DNA from: JAGNXB01 sp942490895
Lineage (GTDB): Bacteria > Bacteroidota > Bacteroidia > Chitinophagales > Saprospiraceae
DNA length: 64,000 nucleotides
Assembly: GCA_942490895.1 (NCBI GenBank)
Contig: CALNZC010000047.1
Location: 1-64,000 of the forward strand
Reading direction: 5' to 3'
The notes beneath the pieces are model-generated. The model was not told where the DNA came from and made no database searches. It saw nothing but the letters and a program-made list of their open reading frames with translations. How positions within the stretch are numbered: the stretch's first letter is position 1; every line of letters starts with the position of its first letter. Made by a program: the position numbers and the translations under genes. Below, piece after piece: positions 9,341 through 17,975 of this stretch.

Positions 9341-10697
9341 ATGCTGTTTAAAAGTATAAACCCCTATAACGGTCTTGAAGTCGGTCAGCACCTCGCGCTT
9401 TCCGATTTTGAATTGACCGCTAAACTGGATAAGGCACATGCCGCTTTTCTGGATTGGCGTCAAGTCAGTTTGGATGAACGATGCCGACTGATGATCAATG
9501 TAGGTAAGGTCCTTCGTGAAAACGTAGAGGAATATGCCCGCATGATCACCTTGGAAATGGGGAAGCCAATTTCTGAATCGAGAGGGGAGGTGAATAAATG
9601 TGCCTGGGTGTGTGACTATTATGCCGAGCATGCTGCCGATTTCCTTTCTTATGAAGTCATCCCTACAGATGCCAGTCAAAGTTTTGTTCGGCATGATCCC
9701 ATCGGTGCGGTATTGGCGATTATGCCGTGGAACTTCCCGTTTTGGCAGGTATTCCGATATGCCGCTCCAACCTTGATCGCTGGAAATACCGGTCTGCTCA
9801 AACACGCGCCCAACGTCTTCGGATGTGCATCACAAATTGAGGAGGTATTCACTCGTGCCGGATTTCCGGAAGGAGTGTTTCAAAACCTTATTGTGCACCA
9901 TGACGAGACAGAACGGATCATCGCTCATGATGCTGTCCAGGCGGTTACGCTTACTGGAAGTGAACGCGCAGGTTCTGCGGTGGGTGCTTTGGCAGGGAAA
10001 TATATCAAAAAGTCTGTCCTGGAGCTGGGTGGTAACAACGCCTTTATCGTCTGGGAAGATGCGGACCTGGATCAGGTGATCCAGACAGCGCTGGTGGCAC
10101 GGATGCTGAATTGCGGTCAGAGTTGTATCGCCGCCAAGCGATTCATTCTGGTCGGCAGCATTTATGACGCCTTCGTATCCCGATTCACAGAGGCCGTGTC
10201 AAAACTGCAATCTGGAGAGCCATTACTGGATACCACTCAGGTGGGTCCTCTGGCACGAAAAGACCTGGCAGATCAACTGCAACGACAGGTTCGGGAGTCT
10301 ATAAATCAAGGTGCTGATTTATTGCTGGGGGGGTGGCCAACAAGGATGTTATCACGAACCAACCATCCTGGGAAATTTACTTCCTGGAATGCCTGCATTC
10401 AGCGAAGAGACTTTTGGTCCATTAGCGGCCATGATCAGAGCGAATGATGTGGAAGAGGCGTTTGTCTTGTCTGAGCAATCCAGATATGGCCTGGGTGTGA
10501 CCGTCTGTACGACAGACATAGCCAAAGCTGTGTCCATGGCAGGACGAGTAACGGATGGAGCCTACTTTATCAATGAACTTGTCAAATCTGACCCGCGATT
10601 GCCATTTGGAGGCACGAAGTATTCCGGCTATGGCCGTGAATTGGCAAAGGATGGAATGATGGAATTTGTCAACCGAAAGACAGTCTATGTGAAGTAA
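9341..10697 (+). CDS. NAD(P)-dependent aldehyde dehydrogenase (semialdehyde type), one-base frameshift
   Basis: About 451 residues after correcting a shift. The Rossmann entry motif MPWNFPFWQVFRYAAP, the glycine motif LTGSERAGSAVG, the general-base Glu in VLELGGNNAF and the catalytic Cys in NCGQSCIAAKRF are all present. In the second half, EETFGPLAAMI and FGGTKYSGYGREL mark the C-terminal catalytic domain. The break is a run of seven G at about 10327-10333; with six, the two halves join as LLLGGGQQGCYHEPTIL. A sequencing error is therefore likely. The length and motifs fit the succinate-semialdehyde dehydrogenase (Sad/GabD) branch. It lies 135 bases after the ATP-grasp gene and would oxidise the aldehyde left by the aminotransferase. 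Confidence 0.87.
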
Positions 10698-10774
10698 TGA
10701 ATTGGCTCTTCATATCGATCTGATTACCTTAATGGATGAATGCTGTGTGTTCTTCACCTTGATCCATTTTTGTA

Positions 10775-13333
10775 ATGATGTTCCGATCCCTTCTCGTTCG
10801 ACTTACCGTTCTTCTCACTCTGATTTTCTTTATCCTGCCGACTGAGCGCAATCAGACCCTGGAGTCCATTGCCCCTGAGGAGGAACAATCCAAGTTATTT
10901 CCTGGAGATTGGCTTTTTCACCAACGGGCCTATCCCACGGGTACAGTAGACACTCGTGCATACGGCCAAGCACTGGCTTTCCGACAAGGTCAGCTCGCTC
11001 AGCTTCAGGCACGGTCGGGTGGAGGTGTGATTGATGAGCCCTGGAAGTTTGCCGGACCGACCCATATTGGAGGAAGGGTTACCGATATCGAGCGGACCAC
11101 CACCGAGACACCTGAGGTGCTTTATGTGGGCTCCGCCTCTGGAGGGATATTCAAAACCACAGATGACGGCAAAACCTGGATCCCCATATTTGATGTGGCA
11201 ACCAACTTGTCGATCGGGGATATGGCCCTGGTTCCTTCGGATGAGCAGATCATCTATGTCGGTACGGGAGAAGCGAATGCCGGCGGTGGGTCCATTGCCT
11301 ATGACGGTGATGGCGTTTACAAATCTATGGACGCTGGAAATTCCTGGATGCATCTGGGCCTGAGCCAGATCGGTGGAATAGGAAGAGTTCTTGTGCATCC
11401 CCAAAATCCGGACAAGTGCTATGTGGGTGCAATGGGGCGCTTGTTTGAAAACAATGCAGACCGAGGTCTGTACCGCACAGAGGATGGGGGGGTAAACTGG
11501 GAGCAGATTCTGTTTATCAATGACTCGACAGGGATTATTGACATGGTCATCCATCCGGACCATCCAGACACCCTGTATGCCGCTGCATGGGAACGTGTCC
11601 GGCGGGTGAATCGATTGACATACGGTGGCCCCCACTCTGGTATTTATCGTTCATTTAATGGAGGTGATTCCTGGGAGAAATTGACCACTGACTTGCCAGC
11701 CACCGGCGGGCGGATAGGACTGTCTATTTCCGCTTCTGAGCCCAATATTGTCGTGGCCTATTGGGCCGATGAACAAACCGGGTATTTGAAGGGCTTATTT
11801 AAATCCGAAACCGGAGGAAATAGTTGGTTCCCATTGAATAAGATCGGCATCGATGATGTGCCCTATATGTATTGGTTTGGTCGGATCAATATTGACCCAC
11901 AGGATCCGGATATTATTTATGTGACCAGTTTGGAAATGTTTCGAACGATGGATGGTGGGCAAACCTGGGAGGAGAACTTTAATTATGTGCATGCCGATCA
12001 ACATGTCGTGTGGATGGATCCAGACGATCCGGCAAATATGTATTTAGGTAACGATGGCGGATTGTATCACAGCACCAATCGTGGCGATAATTATGTGAAA
12101 ATGAATGGGCTGCCCATTACCCAGTTTTATACAAGTGAGATTGACTATTCAGAACCACATCGATTCTATGGGGGCACCCAGGATAATGGGTCTATGCGGA
12201 CACTCAGCGGGGAGGAAGATGAATGGCAGCAGATCTATGGGGGGGATGGTTTTCGCAATCTGGTGGATCCAATGGATAATTCCTATGTATATACGGAATA
12301 TCAATACGGGAATATGGCCCGTTCTGTTGACGGTGGAAATACATTCAAATCATCTGTAAATGGCATCGCCTCTGCGGATCGGAAAAATTGGAATACGCCC
12401 TTTATTCTTCATCCCAATGATCCATCTATCTTATATTACGGTTCCAATAAATTATACCGATCAGATGATCGTGCAGCCTCCTGGAATGTGATCAGCCCGG
12501 ACTTGACGGGCAATCCGGCCACTGTAAATCTTGTCTATGGGACGATTACGTCCATCAGTGTTTCGCCGCTGGATGATCAGGTTATTTTTGTCGGAACAGA
12601 TGTCGGCCTTGTTCACCGTTCAACAGATGGCGGCGCAAACTGGATCATTGTGTCGGATCCATTGCCCAATCGATGGGTGACCAGTGTGACTGCAGATCCC
12701 AAAGATGTGAATTCAGCATACGTGACCTTCTCCGGATTTCGCTATGGCACAAATATGGGCCATATCTACAAAACCGAAAATTTGGGCCTGGACTGGTTCG
12801 ATATTTCGGGAAATTTCCCGGATATCCCGATCAATGATCTGGTGGTGATTCCAGATCGGGACTATCTGGTGATCGCTACAGACATCGGGGTGTATTTCTC
12901 TGGAGATGAGGGGGCGAATTGGGAGTTGATTGGTGCGGAACTTCCCAATCTGGTGATCACAGATCTAACGTATCATGATACTGAGGAAATCCTGGTTGCC
13001 GCGACATATGGTCGGGGGATTTATACCCTGGACCTCACAGATGTCGTTCGAATACAAGAGCCTGCCGATATGAATGCCACGCTAGTGGCACATCCGAATC
13101 CGTTTAGAAATACACTGGCCATTCATTTGACTGTCCGAAATCCCCAGCCATTTACAGTTTCCATCCTGGCACTGGATGGACGCTCCTTGAAAACAATTCA
13201 ATCAGGTTATTTGGTAAGGGGTAAGCAACTGATTCAAATGGATCTCTCTGGACTTGAATCCGGGGTGTACTACGCTGTCATTACCTCGAAGGATGGCCGA
13301 GAGCGAGGCGTAGTGAAGTTGGTTCGACTTTAA
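10775..13333 (+). CDS. Secreted beta-propeller (VPS10/sialidase-like BNR repeats) with T9SS sorting domain
   Basis: 852 residues. The N terminus is a signal peptide (MMFRSLLVRLTVLLTLIFFI). The body is a series of propeller blades with Asp-box-like motifs, for example TTDDGKTWIPIF, SMDAGNSWMHLG, TEDGGVNWEQIL, SFNGGDSWEKL, TMDGGQTWEENF and STDGGANWIIV. The last 75 or so residues form a T9SS type A sorting domain: AHPNPFRNTLAIH at the start, SILALDGRSLKTI, SGLESGVYYAVI and a basic end. It would be exported across the inner membrane and moved to the surface by the type IX system. Asp-box propellers occur in sialidases and in purely structural proteins; I see no sialidase active-site pattern, so no enzymatic role is claimed. 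Confidence 0.88.
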   Translation: MMFRSLLVRLTVLLTLIFFILPTERNQTLESIAPEEEQSKLFPGDWLFHQRAYPTGTVDTRAYGQALAFRQGQLAQLQARSGGGVIDEPWKFAGPTHIGGRVTDIERTTTETPEVLYVGSASGGIFKTTDDGKTWIPIFDVATNLSIGDMALVPSDEQIIYVGTGEANAGGGSIAYDGDGVYKSMDAGNSWMHLGLSQIGGIGRVLVHPQNPDKCYVGAMGRLFENNADRGLYRTEDGGVNWEQILFINDSTGIIDMVIHPDHPDTLYAAAWERVRRVNRLTYGGPHSGIYRSFNGGDSWEKLTTDLPATGGRIGLSISASEPNIVVAYWADEQTGYLKGLFKSETGGNSWFPLNKIGIDDVPYMYWFGRINIDPQDPDIIYVTSLEMFRTMDGGQTWEENFNYVHADQHVVWMDPDDPANMYLGNDGGLYHSTNRGDNYVKMNGLPITQFYTSEIDYSEPHRFYGGTQDNGSMRTLSGEEDEWQQIYGGDGFRNLVDPMDNSYVYTEYQYGNMARSVDGGNTFKSSVNGIASADRKNWNTPFILHPNDPSILYYGSNKLYRSDDRAASWNVISPDLTGNPATVNLVYGTITSISVSPLDDQVIFVGTDVGLVHRSTDGGANWIIVSDPLPNRWVTSVTADPKDVNSAYVTFSGFRYGTNMGHIYKTENLGLDWFDISGNFPDIPINDLVVIPDRDYLVIATDIGVYFSGDEGANWELIGAELPNLVITDLTYHDTEEILVAATYGRGIYTLDLTDVVRIQEPADMNATLVAHPNPFRNTLAIHLTVRNPQPFTVSILALDGRSLKTIQSGYLVRGKQLIQMDLSGLESGVYYAVITSKDGRERGVVKLVRL

Positions 13334-13388
13334 TGTTATTCCAAGGCGCCCTCCACTCATCGCAGCTGTTTGCACTTCAAAATTCTGT

Positions 13389-14087
13389 TCAGAAGCTATG
13401 ATGGGCACTCGCCTGTAACTGATTTTTACTCCAGTTGTCGGTGGTTTGATTCATGATGCCCAACTGAATCTTGAGGCCCTTTGTCAGGATATATCCAAGG
13501 GCGATATAGGCTCGATTCCGGTCAAAGAGTTCGACCTCTTGTCCATTGCCAATCTTGCGTTGTCCATTGATGAATAATTCATTATACATCGCCAGGTATA
13601 CTGTTTTAGGCTCCATGTCATGTTTGGTCAATGGAATATTGAGAAACAGATTGTATCTGAATCGGGTGCGAAAATTCTGGTCATCAACAAAACGTTGTTC
13701 AAAACGAAATCGGTGATTGGTCTGGAATCGTGAACCAAATTTTACGGGAAAGAGCGCCTCTTGATAGATCCGACTTTCTGTGGTGGTGGATTTGTCACTT
13801 CCAAATGCACCGGTCGTGATATGCCCATAGCCAGCAGTGAAGAGGATTGCCGCATTTCGAGGCTTATAGGTCAGTCCTCCACGAAGTAAAAGTTGTTCCA
13901 GGTCTCCTGCGATATTCCAGTTCCGGAATTGTACATCCCCCTGGATTCCCCAAGGACTTTCCTGGAAGGTAGTATTGAAGAAGTACATATACCAGGCCCC
14001 TGTTTGGCTTTCATCAATTTGAGCGGCGCTTCGAAAAGGGAGGAGGCTGGTGAGGAGGATGAGAACGATGGATAAATGCTTGTTCAT
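13389..14087 (-). CDS. DUF2490 family outer-membrane beta-barrel protein
   Basis: 232 residues from the start at 14087, chosen because a signal peptide begins there (MNKHLSIVLILLTSLLPFRS, cut before AQIDE); the frame is open six codons further upstream. The mature part is made of alternating amphipathic strands typical of a small barrel. The DUF2490 pattern is visible: GAWYMYFFNTTF, FRFEQRF, RFRYNLFLNIPL, and ending in a terminal aromatic as outer-membrane proteins do. The function of the family is unknown. It is convergent with the propeller gene and 60 bases after the DUF1801 gene. Confidence 0.82.
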   Translation of the reverse strand: MNKHLSIVLILLTSLLPFRSAAQIDESQTGAWYMYFFNTTFQESPWGIQGDVQFRNWNIAGDLEQLLLRGGLTYKPRNAAILFTAGYGHITTGAFGSDKSTTTESRIYQEALFPVKFGSRFQTNHRFRFEQRFVDDQNFRTRFRYNLFLNIPLTKHDMEPKTVYLAMYNELFINGQRKIGNGQEVELFDRNRAYIALGYILTKGLKIQLGIMNQTTDNWSKNQLQASAHHSF

Positions 14088-14148
14088 ATAGATTATGTTG
14101 GTCAATGTGCTTTCTGAAATTCAGTAGCAGGTAGGTTGTCAATGTTGA

Positions 14149-14586
14149 TTATTGCCCTCGTCCTCCGAGTAACGGCAAATGTTTGATGCTGTGGTAAGTC
14201 AATGCCATGCGGATACACTCTTTGACTTCCTTCACCGGGAGGGATTCATGGATGTCGAAAACGAGGGCTCGATTGCCTTCATACGTAAAGGTATCCTTGA
14301 AAAGTGCTTTGAACGTCGGCACAAGTTTACTGGTACATTTAAAGTACAGCGCATATTGGCCAGGTGTTTTGGCCTTCCAGTCCATCCGGATGGTGCTGCC
14401 CTTTTTAACCAGGTAGCTGAGTTCGCCCCATTTCAAAGTCTCTTCCATTGAATCAATGTTTTCTACTTCGTTTGCCGTTTCCAGGATCAGCGATCTGAGC
14501 GTGTTGAGTTTGGCTTTGATTTCCTTTGGAAAGGAATTCAATTTTATTTCTGCCTCCAGGCCTTGCTTGATTTGTAGTTTGTTCAT
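14149..14586 (-). CDS. DUF1801 domain protein
   Basis: 145 residues, all taken up by a DUF1801 (YdhG-like) domain: LRSLILETANEVENIDS, ETLKWGELSYLVKKGSTIRMDWKAK, YALYFKCTSKLVPTFK and the closing helix VKECIRMALTYHSIKH. No signal peptide or membrane segment. The family is small, cytosolic and of undetermined function. It probably belongs to a short minus-strand group with the small membrane protein upstream and DUF2490 downstream. Confidence 0.82.
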   Translation of the reverse strand: MNKLQIKQGLEAEIKLNSFPKEIKAKLNTLRSLILETANEVENIDSMEETLKWGELSYLVKKGSTIRMDWKAKTPGQYALYFKCTSKLVPTFKALFKDTFTYEGNRALVFDIHESLPVKEVKECIRMALTYHSIKHLPLLGGRGQ

Positions 14587-14652
14587 TCAATATTCTAATG
14601 ATTCACTATGAAGGTGAGAGAAATGGTCCTGGTTGACATGTTGACCGCATTC

Positions 14653-14844
14653 TTATCCCTGCCTACGATTTTTCCATTCCCTGTGATTGAAATAGGCCGT
14701 CCCGAACAAGCTGGCCCCGATAAATAGGATGAAAATGGTGTCGCGAAATAGACTGCCATTGAACAATTTGTAAAGCCCGAAAAGTAAGGCAATGGCTCCA
14801 ATGATCATTGCAACAAGATTGGCTTTTTCAATTTTATTCTTCAT
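14653..14844 (-). CDS. Small two-helix membrane protein
   Basis: 63 residues with two hydrophobic helices, roughly 9-26 (LVAMIIGAIALLFGLYKL) and 32-52 (RDTIFILFIGASLFGTAYF), and a basic tail (HREWKNRRQG). The positive-inside rule puts both ends in the cytoplasm. It lies 66 bases upstream of DUF1801 on the same strand. No family recognised. Confidence 0.5.
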   Translation of the reverse strand: MKNKIEKANLVAMIIGAIALLFGLYKLFNGSLFRDTIFILFIGASLFGTAYFNHREWKNRRQG

Positions 14845-15323
14845 GTCAGGCTGGTTTATTGTTCGGTACTCGAATGATGGGAGGGCTAATATAAGCCATC
14901 TATGCGGTATTGAGATCGGATATAAATATTATACCATTGTTCTTTTGTGCCATGTTGAAGGGTCTTACTTTTTCAAATAATAAGAGAATTCTGGTGCTGA
15001 ATGATCCTCACCAAATTTGGCTACTCATCATCGATCAATTGCATTTGATATTCAAGTGTACGGTCTGGATAATATGAGCCCTCCAGGCAATGAGGTTTAA
15101 ACTATTGTACTCATAAAATCTGATTGTGATTTGTAACGGGGGGTGTAATGAAAAAAAGTAGCAGATTTTCATTATTTTAGATGCTAAGGTAATGGCTGTG
15201 ACAGGTTATGATAAATCAAATTCTATTTATTGCAGATTATTATCTCTGATATGATTTATATACTGATCATAAACTGAAATGCCAGTTATCTGTTTCCGGG
15301 TGTTCATTGGTGACCTAGGTTAA
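14845..15323 (-). other. AT-rich intergenic region, no gene seen
   Basis: About 480 bases between the small membrane protein start and the ATPase stop. It is more AT-rich than its surroundings, with no open frame that looks coding. It must hold the promoter of the minus-strand group starting at 14844 and the 3' end of the ATPase transcript. I found no clear terminator hairpin or operator. Confidence 0.4.
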
Positions 15324-17864
15324 TTATTTTGAATGTTTCCCTCGTGGGTACATGCCCAGCACCTTAATCATCTCAAACCAGGTGACGGCCACCAGTCCTC
15401 CGCCTATGGCCAGGCCGATCATTTCCCATTGCGGAAGAGCAAAGTCAAATAATTCATTTAGTCCGGGCAACAGGATGACTAATGCCAAAAGGGCGAGGTT
15501 GAAAAGTGGGATGCCGTATAAGAGGGGGTGTGGTCTTTGAAGGATCTGAAAAATGTACTGCGTTCTCGAAAGATCTGTCAGGATCATAGACAGATTGGCC
15601 AGGACAAGAGTCATGAAGGTGGTGGTGCGGATCTGCTCTTCATTGAATCCAAGATGGACAGATACTCCATAAACGGCCAGTACGATTCCCAACAGGCTGA
15701 GGCCTTTGAAAATACTGATGACGACATCACCGCGACCGAAAAACGTGTCATTGGCATTTCGTGGTGGACGGGTCATGATGTCTTTTTCAGACGGTTGTAC
15801 TTCGAAGAGGAGAGAACAGGCCGGGTCAATCACCAATTCCATGAAGACAATATGAATGGGCCAAAGCAACATGGGCATTCCTCCGATCAACACAGGAAGA
15901 GCCGTAAGGCCAGCTAGGGGAATATGGACAGCGAGGATATAGTCCATCGCCTTTTCGAGGTTAGCAAAAATGCGCCGCCCCATCCGAATTGCGCCAACTA
16001 TGGCGTCAAAGCGATCATCCAGGAGGACAAGTGCCGAGGCTTCCCGGGCAACATCTGACCCGCGTTCGCCCATCGCAATCCCGATCTGAGCCTTTTTCAA
16101 GGCAGGGACATCATTGACGCCATCCCCGGTCATAGCCACTACTTCCCCCTGGCTCTGGAGGAGTTCGACAATGCGTAATTTTTGTTCCGGGAGAATGCGT
16201 GCAAAGACGGATGTCACCCGGATCCGTTCGGCAAGTTCTTTTTCAGGTAATTCTTCCAGATCACGACCGGTGAGCACTTCACCCGGACGGGGCAGGTCGA
16301 TCTGCCGGGCGATGCTCCTGGCAGTTTCCGGGTAGTCGCCGGTGATCATAGCGACTCGTATTCCGGCTTTATGGCAGGCAGCTATAGCCTCTGGGACCTC
16401 TTTGCGAACTGGATCTGCCAACCCGATCAATCCTAGAAATCGGAAGGGCAATCCTGTCGGATCTTCAGAAGGTAGTTCTTCGCAAGTTTGTGCTTCGGCT
16501 ATGGCCAGGACACGCAGCCCCTGACGGGCAATGTTTTTCACTTCATGGATCAGGTGGATTCGCTCCTGATCGGAGATATCGCAGTATTGCAATACGGTTT
16601 CTGGCGCGCCTTTCATACAGACGCGACATGAACTTCCGTCCTCCTGTTTGTAGACCCGAATCAGGGCAAGTCGTTGCCGGGTCAAGGGGTATTCCCGGTG
16701 TAAACGCAATGGTTGACCCGGTGCATCCAGTCGGTCGCAGGCCTCTTGGATGGCTTTCTCCATGGGGTCGGACGGGGCAAGTGGGCAGGCCCAGCCAGCA
16801 GCGGATAAAACGGCCAAATGTTCTTTTGGACAATGACCTTCATCCAATGTGTACATATGACCTTTGGTCCATACAGCCTGAACCGTCATTCGATTTTCAG
16901 TCAGCGTTCCGGTTTTGTCCGTACACAACACTGTACAGGCACCCAGGGCTTCGATGGCATTTACCTTCCGGGTGAGTACCCGATGGCGGCCGAGTCGCCA
17001 GGCGCCCAGGGCCATGAATACGGTCAGGACCACCGCAAATTCTTCAGGGAGCATTGACATCGCCATGGATAGACCGTACAGGAGGGCCTCCAGGAAATTG
17101 TCGTTCATCCACGTAAGCACGGTGACAACCAGGACACAAAGGGCAAGTCCAACAGTCGCAATGATCGCAATCAGACGGCCGATCTCTTTTTGCAGCCGGG
17201 TGGGTTGGTCTACAATATTGTCCAGCATGCGGCCGATTCGTCCCAACTGGGTTTTCTCTCCTGTGGCAAATACTTCTGCCAGACCCTGACCCTGGAGGAT
17301 CATAGTGCCACTATAGACGAATGGTCGATCCTCACCTCCAGGTGTTCCCTCTTCTTCCTGTCCATCCCATTCCGATTTGCGGACCGGGATGGACTCCCCG
17401 GTCAATAGCGATTCATCCAGGCTGAGGTTGGTATTTTCCAGGACGCGTGCATCTGCGGGAATACGATCCCCTTCATGAAGGACCAACAGGTCGCCCGGAA
17501 CCACCAGGTGGCCGGCAATTCGTTCTTGTTTGCCTTCTCGGATCACCAACGCACGGGGACTGGACAGGTCCTTCAATGCCTGCAACGCGCGTTCTGTTTT
17601 ATTTGTCTGGTACAGGGTGATCCCGATGATCACCAGGATACACCCAAAAAGAAGAGCCCCTTCAGCCGGGTCGCCCAGCATAAAGTACAGACTACCCGTC
17701 ACCAACAGAAAGATGAACATCGGTTCACGAATCACCTCCTTGACGACTCGCCACAGGCTATAGGACTTGCCTTCTGGAAGCGCATTGGGGCCATGCATGG
17801 CCAGAAGCCGCTCGACTTCATTAGATGAAAGTCCAACGATTGGTTTTGTGGTTTGGGACCTCAT
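15324..17864 (-). CDS. P-type cation-transporting ATPase (P2, Ca2+-like)
   Basis: 846 residues. Order of parts: N-terminal cation ATPase domain (SSNEVERLLAMHGPNALPEG), the actuator domain with LLTGESIPV (about 153-161), the phosphorylation site CTDKTGTLTENR with Asp316, the nucleotide-binding domain (MKGAPETVLQYC), and the hinge MTGDGVNDVPALKKAQIGIAMG. Ten membrane helices can be placed. In the fourth helix the usual PEGL is PEEF (SMLPEEFAVVLTVFMALGA), common in a bacterial sub-branch whose ion is not settled. It pumps a cation across the inner membrane at the cost of ATP; Ca2+ is the nearest guess. It is transcribed alone, divergent from the patatin-barrel gene. Confidence 0.9.
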   Translation of the reverse strand: MRSQTTKPIVGLSSNEVERLLAMHGPNALPEGKSYSLWRVVKEVIREPMFIFLLVTGSLYFMLGDPAEGALLFGCILVIIGITLYQTNKTERALQALKDLSSPRALVIREGKQERIAGHLVVPGDLLVLHEGDRIPADARVLENTNLSLDESLLTGESIPVRKSEWDGQEEEGTPGGEDRPFVYSGTMILQGQGLAEVFATGEKTQLGRIGRMLDNIVDQPTRLQKEIGRLIAIIATVGLALCVLVVTVLTWMNDNFLEALLYGLSMAMSMLPEEFAVVLTVFMALGAWRLGRHRVLTRKVNAIEALGACTVLCTDKTGTLTENRMTVQAVWTKGHMYTLDEGHCPKEHLAVLSAAGWACPLAPSDPMEKAIQEACDRLDAPGQPLRLHREYPLTRQRLALIRVYKQEDGSSCRVCMKGAPETVLQYCDISDQERIHLIHEVKNIARQGLRVLAIAEAQTCEELPSEDPTGLPFRFLGLIGLADPVRKEVPEAIAACHKAGIRVAMITGDYPETARSIARQIDLPRPGEVLTGRDLEELPEKELAERIRVTSVFARILPEQKLRIVELLQSQGEVVAMTGDGVNDVPALKKAQIGIAMGERGSDVAREASALVLLDDRFDAIVGAIRMGRRIFANLEKAMDYILAVHIPLAGLTALPVLIGGMPMLLWPIHIVFMELVIDPACSLLFEVQPSEKDIMTRPPRNANDTFFGRGDVVISIFKGLSLLGIVLAVYGVSVHLGFNEEQIRTTTFMTLVLANLSMILTDLSRTQYIFQILQRPHPLLYGIPLFNLALLALVILLPGLNELFDFALPQWEMIGLAIGGGLVAVTWFEMIKVLGMYPRGKHSK

Positions 17865-17975
17865 AAGATCTAATGGTTCTCATACAAGGATAATCTCCTT
17901 TCTGATGACCATGAATGATCAAGGTTGGCAGCATGAATGATCCGGGCAGGTTACCTTCGTGAGGTGATCAGCGTG

